Part shown: positions 7,954 to 16,642 of the stretch, one piece after another | How positions within the stretch are numbered: position 1 is the first letter of the stretch | How the letters are laid out: each line of letters opens with the position of its first letter | Assembly: GCA_022451235.1 (NCBI GenBank) | Contig: JAKUOA010000001.1 | Span: 104,401 to 148,776 of the forward strand | Direction: 5' to 3' | Length of the DNA stretch: 44,376 nt | Source of the DNA: Candidatus Thalassarchaeum sp. | Lineage (GTDB): Archaea > Thermoplasmatota > Poseidoniia > Poseidoniales > Thalassarchaeaceae | Notes under the pieces: model-generated | What the model saw: the letters and a program-made list of their open reading frames with translations, nothing else | Told to the model about the DNA's origin: nothing | The model's database searches: none | Made by a program: the position numbers and the translations under genes

Positions 7954-9039
7954 ATGGGAGATACCGGGAGTGCGGCTAAGGCTTGGCTCACTCTAACTAA
8001 GCCAGGAGTAGTTGTTCTTCTGCAGATTACCGCACTATGTGCGGTATTATCTCACGATTTGCTTGAAGTATCGGGATTCTCTGATATGGATTGGAATGAA
8101 TCCATTCGTACCATGGCGATTGTTTTCGTTGGAGGCTATCTTACAGCAGGAGGTGCTAATGCAATCAATATGTGGTACGATAGAGATATTGATCCAATTA
8201 TGCAACGGACTTCAAAAAGACCGATACCAACTGGTACTGTGAGTGCAAATGGAGCACTGATTTTTGGAATCTTCATTTCGGTATCGGGAGTTATCTGGTT
8301 CCTTGAATTTGCTAACCAAGTAGCTGCTTTTTGGGCTGCATTTAGTATCCTATTCTATGTCTTCATTTACACAATCTGGCTTAAGCGAACCTCAGTTCAA
8401 AACATAGTCATCGGAGGTTTAGCTGGTGCAACTCCACCAGTAATCGGTTGGGCTACTGCAGTAGGTGACTTGACTATTAATCTAGATTCGGTAGAAGATT
8501 TTGCAATTTCAATTTTTGATTTGGGGAGCTTGATGCCTTGGTATCTCCTCTTGCTAATTTTCCTATGGACTCCACCTCATTTCTGGGCATTGGCGCTATA
8601 CCGTTCGGAGGAATACAACTCGGTTGGAATTCCAATGATGCCTGGAGTTAAAGGTGCAAGAAGAACTCTGATAGAAATGAAGCTATACTCTATTTTCTTG
8701 CTTATTCTAGCAGGATTTGCACCCATCGCTATGGGCGGAATGGATAGGTATGATACAATCTACCATGTATTTGGTTGGACTTCAATTATTGCCACTTTGT
8801 GGTATGCCAGAACAGTATTCATGATCGACGCAAATGAGCCTCGTACTGCTTCTGGAAGAATCCCTTCCGCGTCTCGCTCTTTCTTTGTTTCAATGATATA
8901 TCTCGCCCTGATGTTTGCAATTGTGGTTACTGCAAGTGCTGGTTTACAAGGATCAATTTTAGGAGCAGTTTTGGCGGCTACAATGATTGCTAGGGATGAA
9001 TGGAACTCAAAAGCGCCTTCATCGCAGATTTCAGCCTGA
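7954..9039 (+). CDS. ctaB: Protoheme IX farnesyltransferase (heme O synthase, CtaB)
   Basis: A UbiA-superfamily membrane prenyltransferase that transfers farnesyl (or a longer archaeal isoprenyl) from its diphosphate to the vinyl group of protoheme, making heme O. The Mg-diphosphate-binding motif NAINMWYDRDIDPIMQRT lies near residues 69-86. The second conserved loop, WTPPHFWALALYRSEEYNSVGIPMMPGVKG, follows later, with FLKRTS-type sequence (WLKRTSVQNIVIGG) between them. About nine membrane helices fit 361 residues. It follows ctaA, the enzyme for the next step, in the same operon. Its stop codon lies in a 12-base perfect palindrome. Confidence 0.94.
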   Translation: MGDTGSAAKAWLTLTKPGVVVLLQITALCAVLSHDLLEVSGFSDMDWNESIRTMAIVFVGGYLTAGGANAINMWYDRDIDPIMQRTSKRPIPTGTVSANGALIFGIFISVSGVIWFLEFANQVAAFWAAFSILFYVFIYTIWLKRTSVQNIVIGGLAGATPPVIGWATAVGDLTINLDSVEDFAISIFDLGSLMPWYLLLLIFLWTPPHFWALALYRSEEYNSVGIPMMPGVKGARRTLIEMKLYSIFLLILAGFAPIAMGGMDRYDTIYHVFGWTSIIATLWYARTVFMIDANEPRTASGRIPSASRSFFVSMIYLALMFAIVVTASAGLQGSILGAVLAATMIARDEWNSKAPSSQISA

Positions 9040-9046
9040 ATTCAGG
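9035..9046. repeat. Perfect 12-base palindrome at the ctaB stop codon
   Basis: CCTGAATTCAGG reads the same on both strands and contains the ctaB stop TGA (9037-9039). It is one of several inverted repeats found at gene ends in this window. Confidence 0.4.
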
Positions 9047-9113
9047 AAATCCTCAAACGCCTGCCCGCCTGTTCGACGGCCGTGGTACGCATCAAGCGGC
9101 CGGAGGGTCGAGA

Positions 9114-10373
9114 ATGAATGAGCGAGAACTCATCTATGATTGGAACATCATAGACTACGAAATTCAGCGAGATTCTGCTGACCACCCACATGATGTTTGG
9201 TTCGATGATGAGACACTAAGAGACGGGCTACAAAGCCCGAGTGCGCGTAATCCTACTATAGAACAGAAAATCGAATTAATCGATTACATGGAAAGGTTAG
9301 GAATTCAGAAAGTTGACCTTGGTCTTCCTGGAGCCGGCCCATTCCATGTCAGTCACATAGATGCAATGCTTACCCACATGGGTGAGAATAGTTACGATTT
9401 GAGACCAGGTTGTGCGGTTCGAACTGTTGTAGGAGATATCCAACCGTTGGTAGATTTGCAAGCCAAGCACGAGCGGCAGATTCAGGCAAGTGCATTTCTC
9501 GGAACAAGCCCCATCAGACAATTTGCAGAAGGTTGGACTATGGAACGAATCCTAAGTACGGCTGAGAAAGCGGTTACCTTTGCGGTAGACAACGATATTC
9601 CTGTGATGTTCGTTACTGAGGATACCACCCGCTCAAAGCCGGAAGAAATCAAGGCGGTGTACACTAGAGCAATAGAATTGGGTGCGGACAGAATTTGTGT
9701 TTGCGACACCTGTGGTCATGTAACTCCTAATGGAGTGCGCAAATTGCTCACTTTTATTCAAGACGAAGTTATTCCTGACGCAGGAGTAAAACGTAGAGAT
9801 ATCGAAGTCAATTGGCATGGTCACCAAGACAGAGGATTGGGTGTTGCAAACAACCTCGCGGCTGTTGAAGTTGGGGCGGATGTAATTCACGGAACTGCAT
9901 TGGGTGTAGGAGAAAGAGCAGGGAATGCTCCACTAGATCAAACCCTAGTCAATCTCTCACTGATGGGAGTTATCGAAAATGACTTAACTGCCCTAAATGA
10001 ATACATGAAAAAGGCGCATGAGTATGTCGAAGTGGCTCTTCCTCGGAATTATCCTGTCTTTGGTGAGGATGCCTTTGAAACCGGCACTGGAGTACATGCT
10101 AGCGCGGTAATCAAGGCTATGAAAAAGGGGGATCATTGGTTAGCAGACCGTGTATATTCAGGAGTGCCTGCTCAGGATTATGGCCTCAAGCAGGTTATTC
10201 GAATTGGACATATGAGTGGGCGTTCAAACATTATCTGGTGGCTGGAAGAAAATGGTTACCAAGCAGATGACGATTTAGTCGCTCATATGTTTGAGGTGGC
10301 CAAAAATCAGCGCCGATTGATGGATGATGATGAAGTTCATCATGCTATATCGGAATATAATCAAAACAACTGA
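9114..10373 (+). CDS. LeuA-like DRE-TIM acyltransferase (isopropylmalate/homocitrate/citramalate synthase family)
   Basis: A 419-residue TIM-barrel enzyme of the family that condenses acetyl-CoA with a 2-oxo acid. The metal-binding N-terminal motif is DDETLRDGLQ (31-40) and the second metal motif is HGHQD (235-239). Further family motifs are VCVCDTCGHVTPNGV-like sequence and GTALGVGERAGNAPLDQTLVNL. Two points differ from standard isopropylmalate synthase: the usual RDGEQ is RDGLQ, and HxHND is HGHQD. The C-terminal leucine-binding regulatory domain is also missing. The start ATG 9114 follows GGAGGG with good spacing; the frame is open further upstream to 9000 but would overlap ctaB. No other leucine or lysine gene is near, so the true 2-oxo-acid substrate is open. 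Confidence 0.8.
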   Translation: MNERELIYDWNIIDYEIQRDSADHPHDVWFDDETLRDGLQSPSARNPTIEQKIELIDYMERLGIQKVDLGLPGAGPFHVSHIDAMLTHMGENSYDLRPGCAVRTVVGDIQPLVDLQAKHERQIQASAFLGTSPIRQFAEGWTMERILSTAEKAVTFAVDNDIPVMFVTEDTTRSKPEEIKAVYTRAIELGADRICVCDTCGHVTPNGVRKLLTFIQDEVIPDAGVKRRDIEVNWHGHQDRGLGVANNLAAVEVGADVIHGTALGVGERAGNAPLDQTLVNLSLMGVIENDLTALNEYMKKAHEYVEVALPRNYPVFGEDAFETGTGVHASAVIKAMKKGDHWLADRVYSGVPAQDYGLKQVIRIGHMSGRSNIIWWLEENGYQADDDLVAHMFEVAKNQRRLMDDDEVHHAISEYNQNN

Positions 10374-10453
10374 TTAATTAGTAATTTTAGGCGATGCGCT
10401 TACCACCCATGCATCGGCAACGGCTAAAACCCCTACAACATCGAAGTCGACCC

Positions 10454-13400
10454 ATGCGTACGATAGCGATGCTCCTTGTTCTGATGCTTGTATCACCTGT
10501 CGTGGCAACGATTGGTGAAGGGCAAAATAACAATATTGACTTTGAAGTGAGTGGAGAGAATATCCTACCAACTTACTCCAAAGCGGTTCAATTGGCCTTC
10601 GACAGAGTAGAGAATCTCAATCAATACAACGTTGAAGAACTATCCCAAACCAACCAATGGTTGATTGTAACCCAAATCCCTTTGGAAAAGCAGCCATTGA
10701 CTTTAGCAAAGCCAGAATCCGTGGAACCTGCACCCATCTTAAGAGGGGCTTATATTTGGTATTTTGATGACCCATTAGAGGCTATTGACGAACTCGAAAT
10801 GTTGGTTGAAATTGGTCATATAGAATCTTATTCGCCATTAGTGGAGCGTCAACAATTTCCAAGAGATAATCCCAATGATCCAGAGTTTTCTTCACAATGG
10901 CATCTTGAAAATACAGGTCAGACATCAGGACTGAGTGGAGAAGATATCAATGCCACAGATGTCTGGGACAATTATCGTGGCGAAGGTGTAGTAATCAGTA
11001 TCGTTGACGATGGCTTGGACCACCAACATCCCGATATTATCGATAACTACGACGCTAACTACTCCTACGACTGGTGTAACGACGATAGTGATCCCGCGCC
11101 AAGTTCCTGGAATGGTCATGGTACGTCTGCTGCAGGTGTAGCCGCAGCGGTAGGAAATAACTCACTATATGTTTCAGGAGCGGCGTGGGAAGCCACATTA
11201 GGTGGTTCTACCTTAATCGCATGTTGGTCTGGCGACAGCACAGAAGCCGATGCATTATCCTTTGAAAACGATGATATCGATATTTACTCAAATTCTTGGG
11301 GTCCCTCGGATGATGGCGAAACACTATCAGGACCGGGACCACTTACTCTAGCTGCTTTTGAGGAAGATGCCTACAATGGAAGGAAAGGGTTGGGCAATTC
11401 CATAACATGGGCTGCAGGTAATGGGTTAGGAAGTGATGATGATGCCAACAAAGATGGTTATGCAAACAGCCGATTCACCATTGCAGTAACCGCAATCTCT
11501 CACGAAGGAGAACAATCATACTATGCGGAACCTGGTGCAAATATCCTCGTTGCAGCTCACTCAAATGGCGATGGTGAGGGAATAACCACCACCGACATAG
11601 TAGGAAGTGGAGGTTACAACGGTAGTGGAAATGTGACCCACACATTCGGAGGAACCTCCAGCGCCACACCATTAGCGGCCGGAGTTATCGCCCTAATGTA
11701 TGATGCAAATCCATTTTTGACCTGGCGAGACGTTCAGGAAATTTTAGTCCAGACTTCACGAATGAATGACCCTAACGATTCTTCTTGGAACACTAATGGA
11801 GCAGGTCACGATGTCTCTCACAAGTATGGATTCGGTGCAGTAGATGCCGGAGCGGCAGTGTCCATGGCGTTGAATTGGACAACTCTAGATCAGGAAATTA
11901 ACTCAACCTATGGCCCATATTTGCCTAACTTCGATATCCCTGATGGAAATCAGTCTTGGAGCGAATTTCCAATCACTGTAAACACCGAACTGTCGATAGA
12001 AAGTGTAGATGTTATTGTAGACATCAACCACACACACCGTGGTGACTTAGACATTGTATTGCAATCACCAGATGGAACTGAATCCTGGTTGGCGGTAAGT
12101 AACGGCGATAGTAACGACGACTATTCTGATTGGCTATTCAACACAGTTCATCATTGGGGTGAATCGAGCATGGGTCTTTGGACACTAAAGGTACGTGATT
12201 CCACCAGTGGAGGAATGGGAACTCTGAATTCTTGGGAACTGATTTTCCATGGAGTGGATAATGATTGGGACCATGACGATGATGGACTATCTGACGAAAA
12301 TGAAACTCAAGTTTGGGGCACTGACCCCTATGATGCCGATACTGATGATGATGGCTTGTCAGATTATGATGAAGTTATGATTCACGGGACTGACCCTCTT
12401 GCGAGCGATTCGGATACTGATGGGTTGACCGATCTGCAAGAAATATTCAACTATGCAACAAATCCTATGAATTCAGATAGCGACAATGATGGACTTTCAG
12501 ATGGATTAGAAGTAAATTATTGGGGGACTAATCCTCTGGACTACGACCCCGATGCCGACAATGATTTATTCTATCATTTCCAAGATTGTAACGACAATAA
12601 TCCAGACGTTAATCCGGGGACATACGAGAGGTTGAATGGAATTGATGATGATTGTGACGATTTAACTGATGAAGGTTTCAATTTTACAGACAGAGATTCA
12701 GACGGCCTGTTGGATTGGCCAGAATACCACATCCATGGAACCGATTTTGAAGACGCTGATACCGATGATGATGGATTGGAGGATGGTATCGAGGTGGAAA
12801 CTTATGGCTCTAATCCTCTATCTTACGACCCAGATGCGGATGCTGATGGATACCATTGGTTCCTAGATTGTGACGACGAAGACGAATATCGTAATCCAGC
12901 CCTGCCTGAATTATTAGACAACAAAGACAACGATTGTGACCTAGTAATCGACGATGGATTTTGGGACTTGGATTCCGATTCTGATGGATTAGATGATTAC
13001 GACGAATATCATAACATCACAAGTAACCCCTATGATGGCGATACCGATGATGATGGATTACCTGATGGGCTCGAAGTAAAGACGTATGGCTCGAATCCAC
13101 TTTGGGCTGACCCTGACGATGATGGAGACGGCTGGTATTGGTTCCAAGATTGTCAGGATGATGATGCTGAGAGAGCTCCTCTACTCGCAGAATCATTAGA
13201 CGCAAAGGACAATGATTGTGATGATCAGGTAGACGAGGACTTCCGTACTATTGATTCAGATCAAGATGGTCTATGGGATTACGATGAGTTCCACAATTTA
13301 TCTACAGACCCAACAGATTCAGATTCTGATGATGACGGAATGAGTGATGGAAAGGAAGTCATTGAAACCGGCTCAGACCCATTGGTCTTCGATCATGACC

Positions 13401-14218
13401 GTGACGAAGACGGTTACTATGCCTTCGAAGATTGTGAAGATTTGATTGAAACAATCAACCCAGATGCTACTGAGACATGGAATGGTTGGGATGATGATTG
13501 TAACGATGTTGTCGATGATTCCTTGAATCGAGCTGATTTAATCGAATCGTCTCTTAGCAGAACTAGTACCGCAAACTGGGACTCTGTAAATGATACACTT
13601 CGTATCGATATTCGAAGTATCCCAAGTACTGTTAGTAAGGAAATGGTCTGGGAGATGGAAGGGGTAATTTTGTCTGCTAACTTGAGTGAAAATGGTCAGA
13701 CATTAATTCTAAACGAAATCGATTGCAAATTGAAGGAGTGGCAATTAGCAGAAATTCTTTGCTCTGAGCGCAGTGGTTTGCGAGAACTAAATCTCACAAT
13801 AACAGATTCTGGATTTGAAACCAAGCTACAGTGGACTATCGATGTAGAAGTCTACGTCCCAGCACCAACTTTGATTGAATCCCTATTCTCATTCTTAGGC
13901 TCTACTTCCGGAATTATTGTTATTCTTTTCGTTATTCTAACGCTTGTTGGAGGAGTGGCATTTGCCGGAATGAAGATTAGAGAAAACAGAATGATTGCTG
14001 AGGCCTATGCTGAATTCAAAGTTAACCAAAACCCACCAGGCGTTACTCCCGAGCATCGGGCGGTTGAACTGCCATCTGCTCCTGATCTCAGCGCTCTAAT
14101 GAGTCAACACAGTGATAACAATCCTCCTATGGTAGAATCTGTTCCGATGCTTCAATCAACTGTAGTCACAGTCGATGCCACTCCTGTAATGATTGAGGAT
14201 TTGTCCGAAGAAGAATGA
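10454..14218 (+). CDS. Secreted membrane-anchored subtilisin-like (kexin-type) protease with P-domain and metal-binding repeats
   Basis: A surface serine protease of about 1254 residues from ATG 10454; Met codons at 10394 and 10409 could add up to 20 residues. A signal peptide (MRTIAMLLVLMLVSPVVA) and a propeptide-like region come first. The S8 domain has Asp185 in VDDGLDHQHPDI, His222 in NGHGTSAAG, oxyanion Asn323 in AAGNG and Ser402 in GGTSSATP. The VDDGLD spelling and a P-domain (about 492-599; THRGDLDIVLQSPDGTES, GTLNSWELIFHG) are kexin/proprotein-convertase features. Residues 600-1027 hold TSP3-like calcium loops and four MopE-like metal motifs. A membrane helix (about 1152-1175) and an acidic 79-residue tail end it. 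Probably degrades extracellular protein at the cell surface. Confidence 0.92.
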   Translation: MRTIAMLLVLMLVSPVVATIGEGQNNNIDFEVSGENILPTYSKAVQLAFDRVENLNQYNVEELSQTNQWLIVTQIPLEKQPLTLAKPESVEPAPILRGAYIWYFDDPLEAIDELEMLVEIGHIESYSPLVERQQFPRDNPNDPEFSSQWHLENTGQTSGLSGEDINATDVWDNYRGEGVVISIVDDGLDHQHPDIIDNYDANYSYDWCNDDSDPAPSSWNGHGTSAAGVAAAVGNNSLYVSGAAWEATLGGSTLIACWSGDSTEADALSFENDDIDIYSNSWGPSDDGETLSGPGPLTLAAFEEDAYNGRKGLGNSITWAAGNGLGSDDDANKDGYANSRFTIAVTAISHEGEQSYYAEPGANILVAAHSNGDGEGITTTDIVGSGGYNGSGNVTHTFGGTSSATPLAAGVIALMYDANPFLTWRDVQEILVQTSRMNDPNDSSWNTNGAGHDVSHKYGFGAVDAGAAVSMALNWTTLDQEINSTYGPYLPNFDIPDGNQSWSEFPITVNTELSIESVDVIVDINHTHRGDLDIVLQSPDGTESWLAVSNGDSNDDYSDWLFNTVHHWGESSMGLWTLKVRDSTSGGMGTLNSWELIFHGVDNDWDHDDDGLSDENETQVWGTDPYDADTDDDGLSDYDEVMIHGTDPLASDSDTDGLTDLQEIFNYATNPMNSDSDNDGLSDGLEVNYWGTNPLDYDPDADNDLFYHFQDCNDNNPDVNPGTYERLNGIDDDCDDLTDEGFNFTDRDSDGLLDWPEYHIHGTDFEDADTDDDGLEDGIEVETYGSNPLSYDPDADADGYHWFLDCDDEDEYRNPALPELLDNKDNDCDLVIDDGFWDLDSDSDGLDDYDEYHNITSNPYDGDTDDDGLPDGLEVKTYGSNPLWADPDDDGDGWYWFQDCQDDDAERAPLLAESLDAKDNDCDDQVDEDFRTIDSDQDGLWDYDEFHNLSTDPTDSDSDDDGMSDGKEVIETGSDPLVFDHDRDEDGYYAFEDCEDLIETINPDATETWNGWDDDCNDVVDDSLNRADLIESSLSRTSTANWDSVNDTLRIDIRSIPSTVSKEMVWEMEGVILSANLSENGQTLILNEIDCKLKEWQLAEILCSERSGLRELNLTITDSGFETKLQWTIDVEVYVPAPTLIESLFSFLGSTSGIIVILFVILTLVGGVAFAGMKIRENRMIAEAYAEFKVNQNPPGVTPEHRAVELPSAPDLSALMSQHSDNNPPMVESVPMLQSTVVTVDATPVMIEDLSEEE
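12407..13534 (+). repeat. Four tandem 282-bp (94-residue) TSP3 + MopE coding repeats
   Basis: Units begin at 12407, 12689, 12971 and 13253, each exactly 282 bp with no insertion or deletion. Each unit opens with D-x-D-x-DGL-x-D, has a second loop D-x-DTDDDG followed by an EV..YGSNPL-like segment, then the MopE-like motif. That motif starts DC-x-D at 12584, 12866, 13148 and 13430, and continues to a NDCD or DDDC pair and an acidic end. The units differ in many codons, so duplication is old but length has been kept. Further TSP3-like loops without MopE motifs precede the array (about 12260-12406). Confidence 0.85.
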
Positions 14219-14247
14219 AACTCAGGCTTCATCAGCTTCTTCTTCGG
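14205..14247. terminator. 11-bp inverted repeat spanning convergent gene ends
   Basis: CCGAAGAAGAA (14205-14215) and TTCTTCTTCGG (14237-14247) are perfect reverse complements. The 21-base interval holds both stop codons and an inner TGAA/TTCA pair (14216-14219 with 14228-14231). Each arm encodes part of the acidic C-terminus of one gene, so selection for Glu-rich tails could partly explain it. As RNA it would form a stable hairpin in either transcript. Confidence 0.4.
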
Positions 14248-15589
14248 CAGCCGAAGGGAGATTTTCGCCCCACTCAGCATCTGGTGACCCACCTTCCCAT
14301 TCACCTACAACCGAGATGTCCTCGATTTCATCATCATCGCGCCATGGAGGTTCTCCATCGGCTCCACTTAACACTAGCACACCTTCATCATCCAAACGTC
14401 TCTTTACGGTCTTGACTCCTTTTGAAATCGGCAATAAGTGACCTATTGGAGTACCAGTAGTTACGAATGGATGCGTTGCTGTACAAATCAGTAGACCATC
14501 TGTGGGTGAGCGTATTTCCATTGAAACTCCCGGATGTTCGGGGTCCGAGACAGTTGCAACCAATTCATCCTTCTCTACCCAAGAGCCAGCAGGAGTCAAT
14601 ACATCTAGGAGACCACCATAGTCCGAACGAACCCATACCGAACCAGATGCGAGTAGTCGAAATCGTGGTCGACTAGAATAACCAGGAATCACTTTCAAAC
14701 TCCTCAATACATTCAGAACCCCATACATAGCAATCTGGATAGATTCAGGGTCTGCTTCATCTGAACCACCACCTTCGTAGGTAATACAACTAATTCCATG
14801 GTTATCAGCGGTTCTTCTTAGGGAACCTTTCGGACCTTCACTGTCTAGAATTACCTCGATTCCGAAGGAGCGGGCGGTTCGATTACTTGCTGGATTAGCC
14901 AAGTTGGCTCTAATTTGTGGCATATTTGTACGGCCCAGAGCCGCGGTGTGTAGGTCTAGAATATGGTCAGATTTAGAGAAAATTTCATTCCATAATCTGT
15001 TTGCTACCCTAGAAGTTGTGTTTGAATCTTCTTTGCCTGGGAAGAAACGATTCAAGTCTCTGCCATCAGTCATGTATCTGCTTCGACGACGGTATCCCGG
15101 CATATTCACAATTGGGATAATCCGAATGGTTCCTGCAACCGTGGTAGGATCTATCGGCTTATCCTCTCCCAAGATCGCGTGCGATTGTAAGTAAGTCAAT
15201 GCTAACGGACCAACCAATTCGTTTCCGTGAAGTGCTCCGATTAGGGTAACTACCGGTCCAGGCCGAGAACCATGAATTACAGTAATTGGAATGGGCCAAG
15301 ATTCACCAATTTCTATGTCCATTAAGTCGTATTCAATTTGTCGAATTGTTCCTGGTTTCACAAGTTTACGTCCAATTCGATGAGATTTCCAGCCACTAGT
15401 ACGAGACCATGATTTCGGAGTACTGCTAGGCTCTTCCAATGCTTTCTCAATCTCTTTTCTTCGACTTGTTGGTATTTGATTTGAGACCTTTATTGGCTGA
15501 TGGCGCCGCCTCTTTGCCCTTGGAACTCGAGCGTTCCCGCCACCTTTTTTCGATGACTTAGGTGTCTCTTCGGAATCCACCAATACCAC
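14222..15589 (-). CDS. Succinylglutamate desuccinylase/aspartoacylase-like M14 hydrolase
   Basis: A zinc hydrolase of the AstE/aspartoacylase branch of the M14 carboxypeptidase fold, acting on N-acyl amino acids or related amides. Zinc ligands are His121 and Glu124 in IGALHGNE and His214 in LDLHTAA. Substrate-binding GRDLNRFFPGK lies near 177-187, and the catalytic Glu is probably Glu272 in ITYEGGGSDEADP. The C-terminal part (about 310-400, GLLDVLTPAGSWVEKDELVATVSDP) is a barrel-sandwich/biotinyl-like lobe common in the family. The first 60 residues are rich in Lys, Arg and Ser (AKRRRHQPIKV), have no counterpart in typical members, and may be a nucleic-acid or surface-binding extension. Start is GTG 15589. 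The exact substrate is unknown. Confidence 0.83.
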   Translation of the reverse strand: MVLVDSEETPKSSKKGGGNARVPRAKRRRHQPIKVSNQIPTSRRKEIEKALEEPSSTPKSWSRTSGWKSHRIGRKLVKPGTIRQIEYDLMDIEIGESWPIPITVIHGSRPGPVVTLIGALHGNELVGPLALTYLQSHAILGEDKPIDPTTVAGTIRIIPIVNMPGYRRRSRYMTDGRDLNRFFPGKEDSNTTSRVANRLWNEIFSKSDHILDLHTAALGRTNMPQIRANLANPASNRTARSFGIEVILDSEGPKGSLRRTADNHGISCITYEGGGSDEADPESIQIAMYGVLNVLRSLKVIPGYSSRPRFRLLASGSVWVRSDYGGLLDVLTPAGSWVEKDELVATVSDPEHPGVSMEIRSPTDGLLICTATHPFVTTGTPIGHLLPISKGVKTVKRRLDDEGVLVLSGADGEPPWRDDDEIEDISVVGEWEGGSPDAEWGENLPSAAEEEADEA

Positions 15590-15620
15590 TCTGTGGAGTC
15601 AACCAAATAAGAGGATTAGC

Positions 15621-15668
15621 ATACAAGGATTGAGTGAAATTTTGCTTTTTCTTGAGTAATTCTTGTAT
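15621..15668. promoter_or_regulatory. Imperfect long-spaced dyad in divergent promoter region
   Basis: ATACAAGGATT (15621-15631) and AATTCTTGTAT (15658-15668) are reverse complements at 10 of 11 positions, with 26 AT-rich bases between them. They lie in the 103-base gap between the divergent M14 hydrolase and thioesterase genes. Two promoters or a two-site operator could explain it; chance is also possible in AT-rich DNA. Confidence 0.3.
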
Positions 15669-15692
15669 TCCGCTTATTGCGCCGGATGAACA

Positions 15693-16169
15693 ATGAGTGC
15701 CGCAAAGGGGAAGTCTGTTCAAGAGTTACACGCTCCAAATAGCATCTGTTTTGGTTGTGGTCCGGCTAACTCAGAAGGACTGCGTATACACTCCTTCAGG
15801 AGCGAAAATGGATTAGAAATGCGGTTTAACCCCTCTCCTGAACATCAAGCATTTCCAGGTATGATAAACGGAGGGATAATTGGAACTTTGATGGATTGTC
15901 ATGGTAATTGGACCGCTGCGATTGCACTCATGGACCAATCTGGAGAGGCCGAGCCCCCTTGCACAGTTACTGCCAATTACAGCATAAAACTCCGTAGACC
16001 AACTCCTTTCGGACATGAAATAATAGTAACTGGAGAGGTAATAGAACTGGCTGATGATAGAGCCAAAGTCAAGATGGAATTAACCTCTGATGGGAAAATA
16101 TGTGCCATTGGAGAGGGTCTATTCGTTGCGGTAAAAGAAGGGCATCCTGCATACCATCGATGGAATTAG
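15693..16169 (+). CDS. Hotdog-fold acyl-CoA thioesterase (PaaI/THEM4-like)
   Basis: A 158-residue hotdog protein predicted to hydrolyse acyl-CoA thioesters. The N-terminal CFGCGPANSEGLRI is typical of the THEM4-like subgroup. The central helix region GMINGGIIGTLMDCHGNWTA carries the Gly-Gly turn and an Asp in the place of the catalytic acid. The strand VTANYSIKLRRPTPFG and the end IAIGEGLFVAV-like segment complete the fold. It is alone between a divergent hydrolase and a DoxX-like gene. Substrate range (medium or long chain, or aromatic acyl-CoA) cannot be read from the sequence. Confidence 0.85.
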   Translation: MSAAKGKSVQELHAPNSICFGCGPANSEGLRIHSFRSENGLEMRFNPSPEHQAFPGMINGGIIGTLMDCHGNWTAAIALMDQSGEAEPPCTVTANYSIKLRRPTPFGHEIIVTGEVIELADDRAKVKMELTSDGKICAIGEGLFVAVKEGHPAYHRWN

Positions 16170-16217
16170 TAAGTAAAGTGCTCAGAACAAGAGTATATAC
16201 ACCAAGTTGCTTAATTA

Positions 16218-16595
16218 ATGGCCATGATGGATGAACTTGTGATGGTTCTACAAATCACTATTGCAGTTGTGATAATTGCAGTTTGGATATTCAGACCAAG
16301 ACTGGAAACCGATTTCCGTGCTGGAAATGCAAAGAATATTGTTGAAGAATTTGCAATATACGGGTTGCCAAAGTGGTCAGTATACGTTATCGGTGCAACA
16401 AAATTGACTCTTGCAAGTCTGCTAATATTGGGTATTTGGTATTCTTCATTAGTGCAATTTGCCGCAGTTGGAATGGGTATCTTGATGGCAGGCGCTGTCG
16501 TTTGTCACCTGAAGACAAAGGGAGATCCACTAAGCCGTGCGACTCCCGCATCTCTCATGTTATTGATGTGTGCTCTAGTTTTTTATCTGGGTTAA
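16218..16595 (+). CDS. DoxX-like four-helix membrane protein
   Basis: A 125-residue protein with four predicted membrane helices: residues 6-24, about 50-72, 77-97 and 105-123. GLPKWSVYVIGATKLTLASLLILG and the AGAVVCHLKTKGDPLSRATPA segment between helices 3 and 4 resemble DoxX-like proteins (DoxX_2 type). Members sit near oxidoreductases or act as small membrane subunits, but most have no tested role. It lies 48 bases after the thioesterase and 47 before hel308, in the same direction. The start ATG 16218 follows AT-rich TTAATTA that could be part of a promoter. Confidence 0.7.
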   Translation: MAMMDELVMVLQITIAVVIIAVWIFRPRLETDFRAGNAKNIVEEFAIYGLPKWSVYVIGATKLTLASLLILGIWYSSLVQFAAVGMGILMAGAVVCHLKTKGDPLSRATPASLMLLMCALVFYLG

Positions 16596-16642
16596 GCAAT
16601 TAGATTCGGTATCCTTTAGAACGGCGGATTCTAAGTCGCTAC

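Noticed and set aside
12256-13535. Repeats in the protease gene considered as a CRISPR-like or tandem non-coding array.
   Set aside because: They are in frame, encode calcium-binding loops, and have no identical spacers or repeats.
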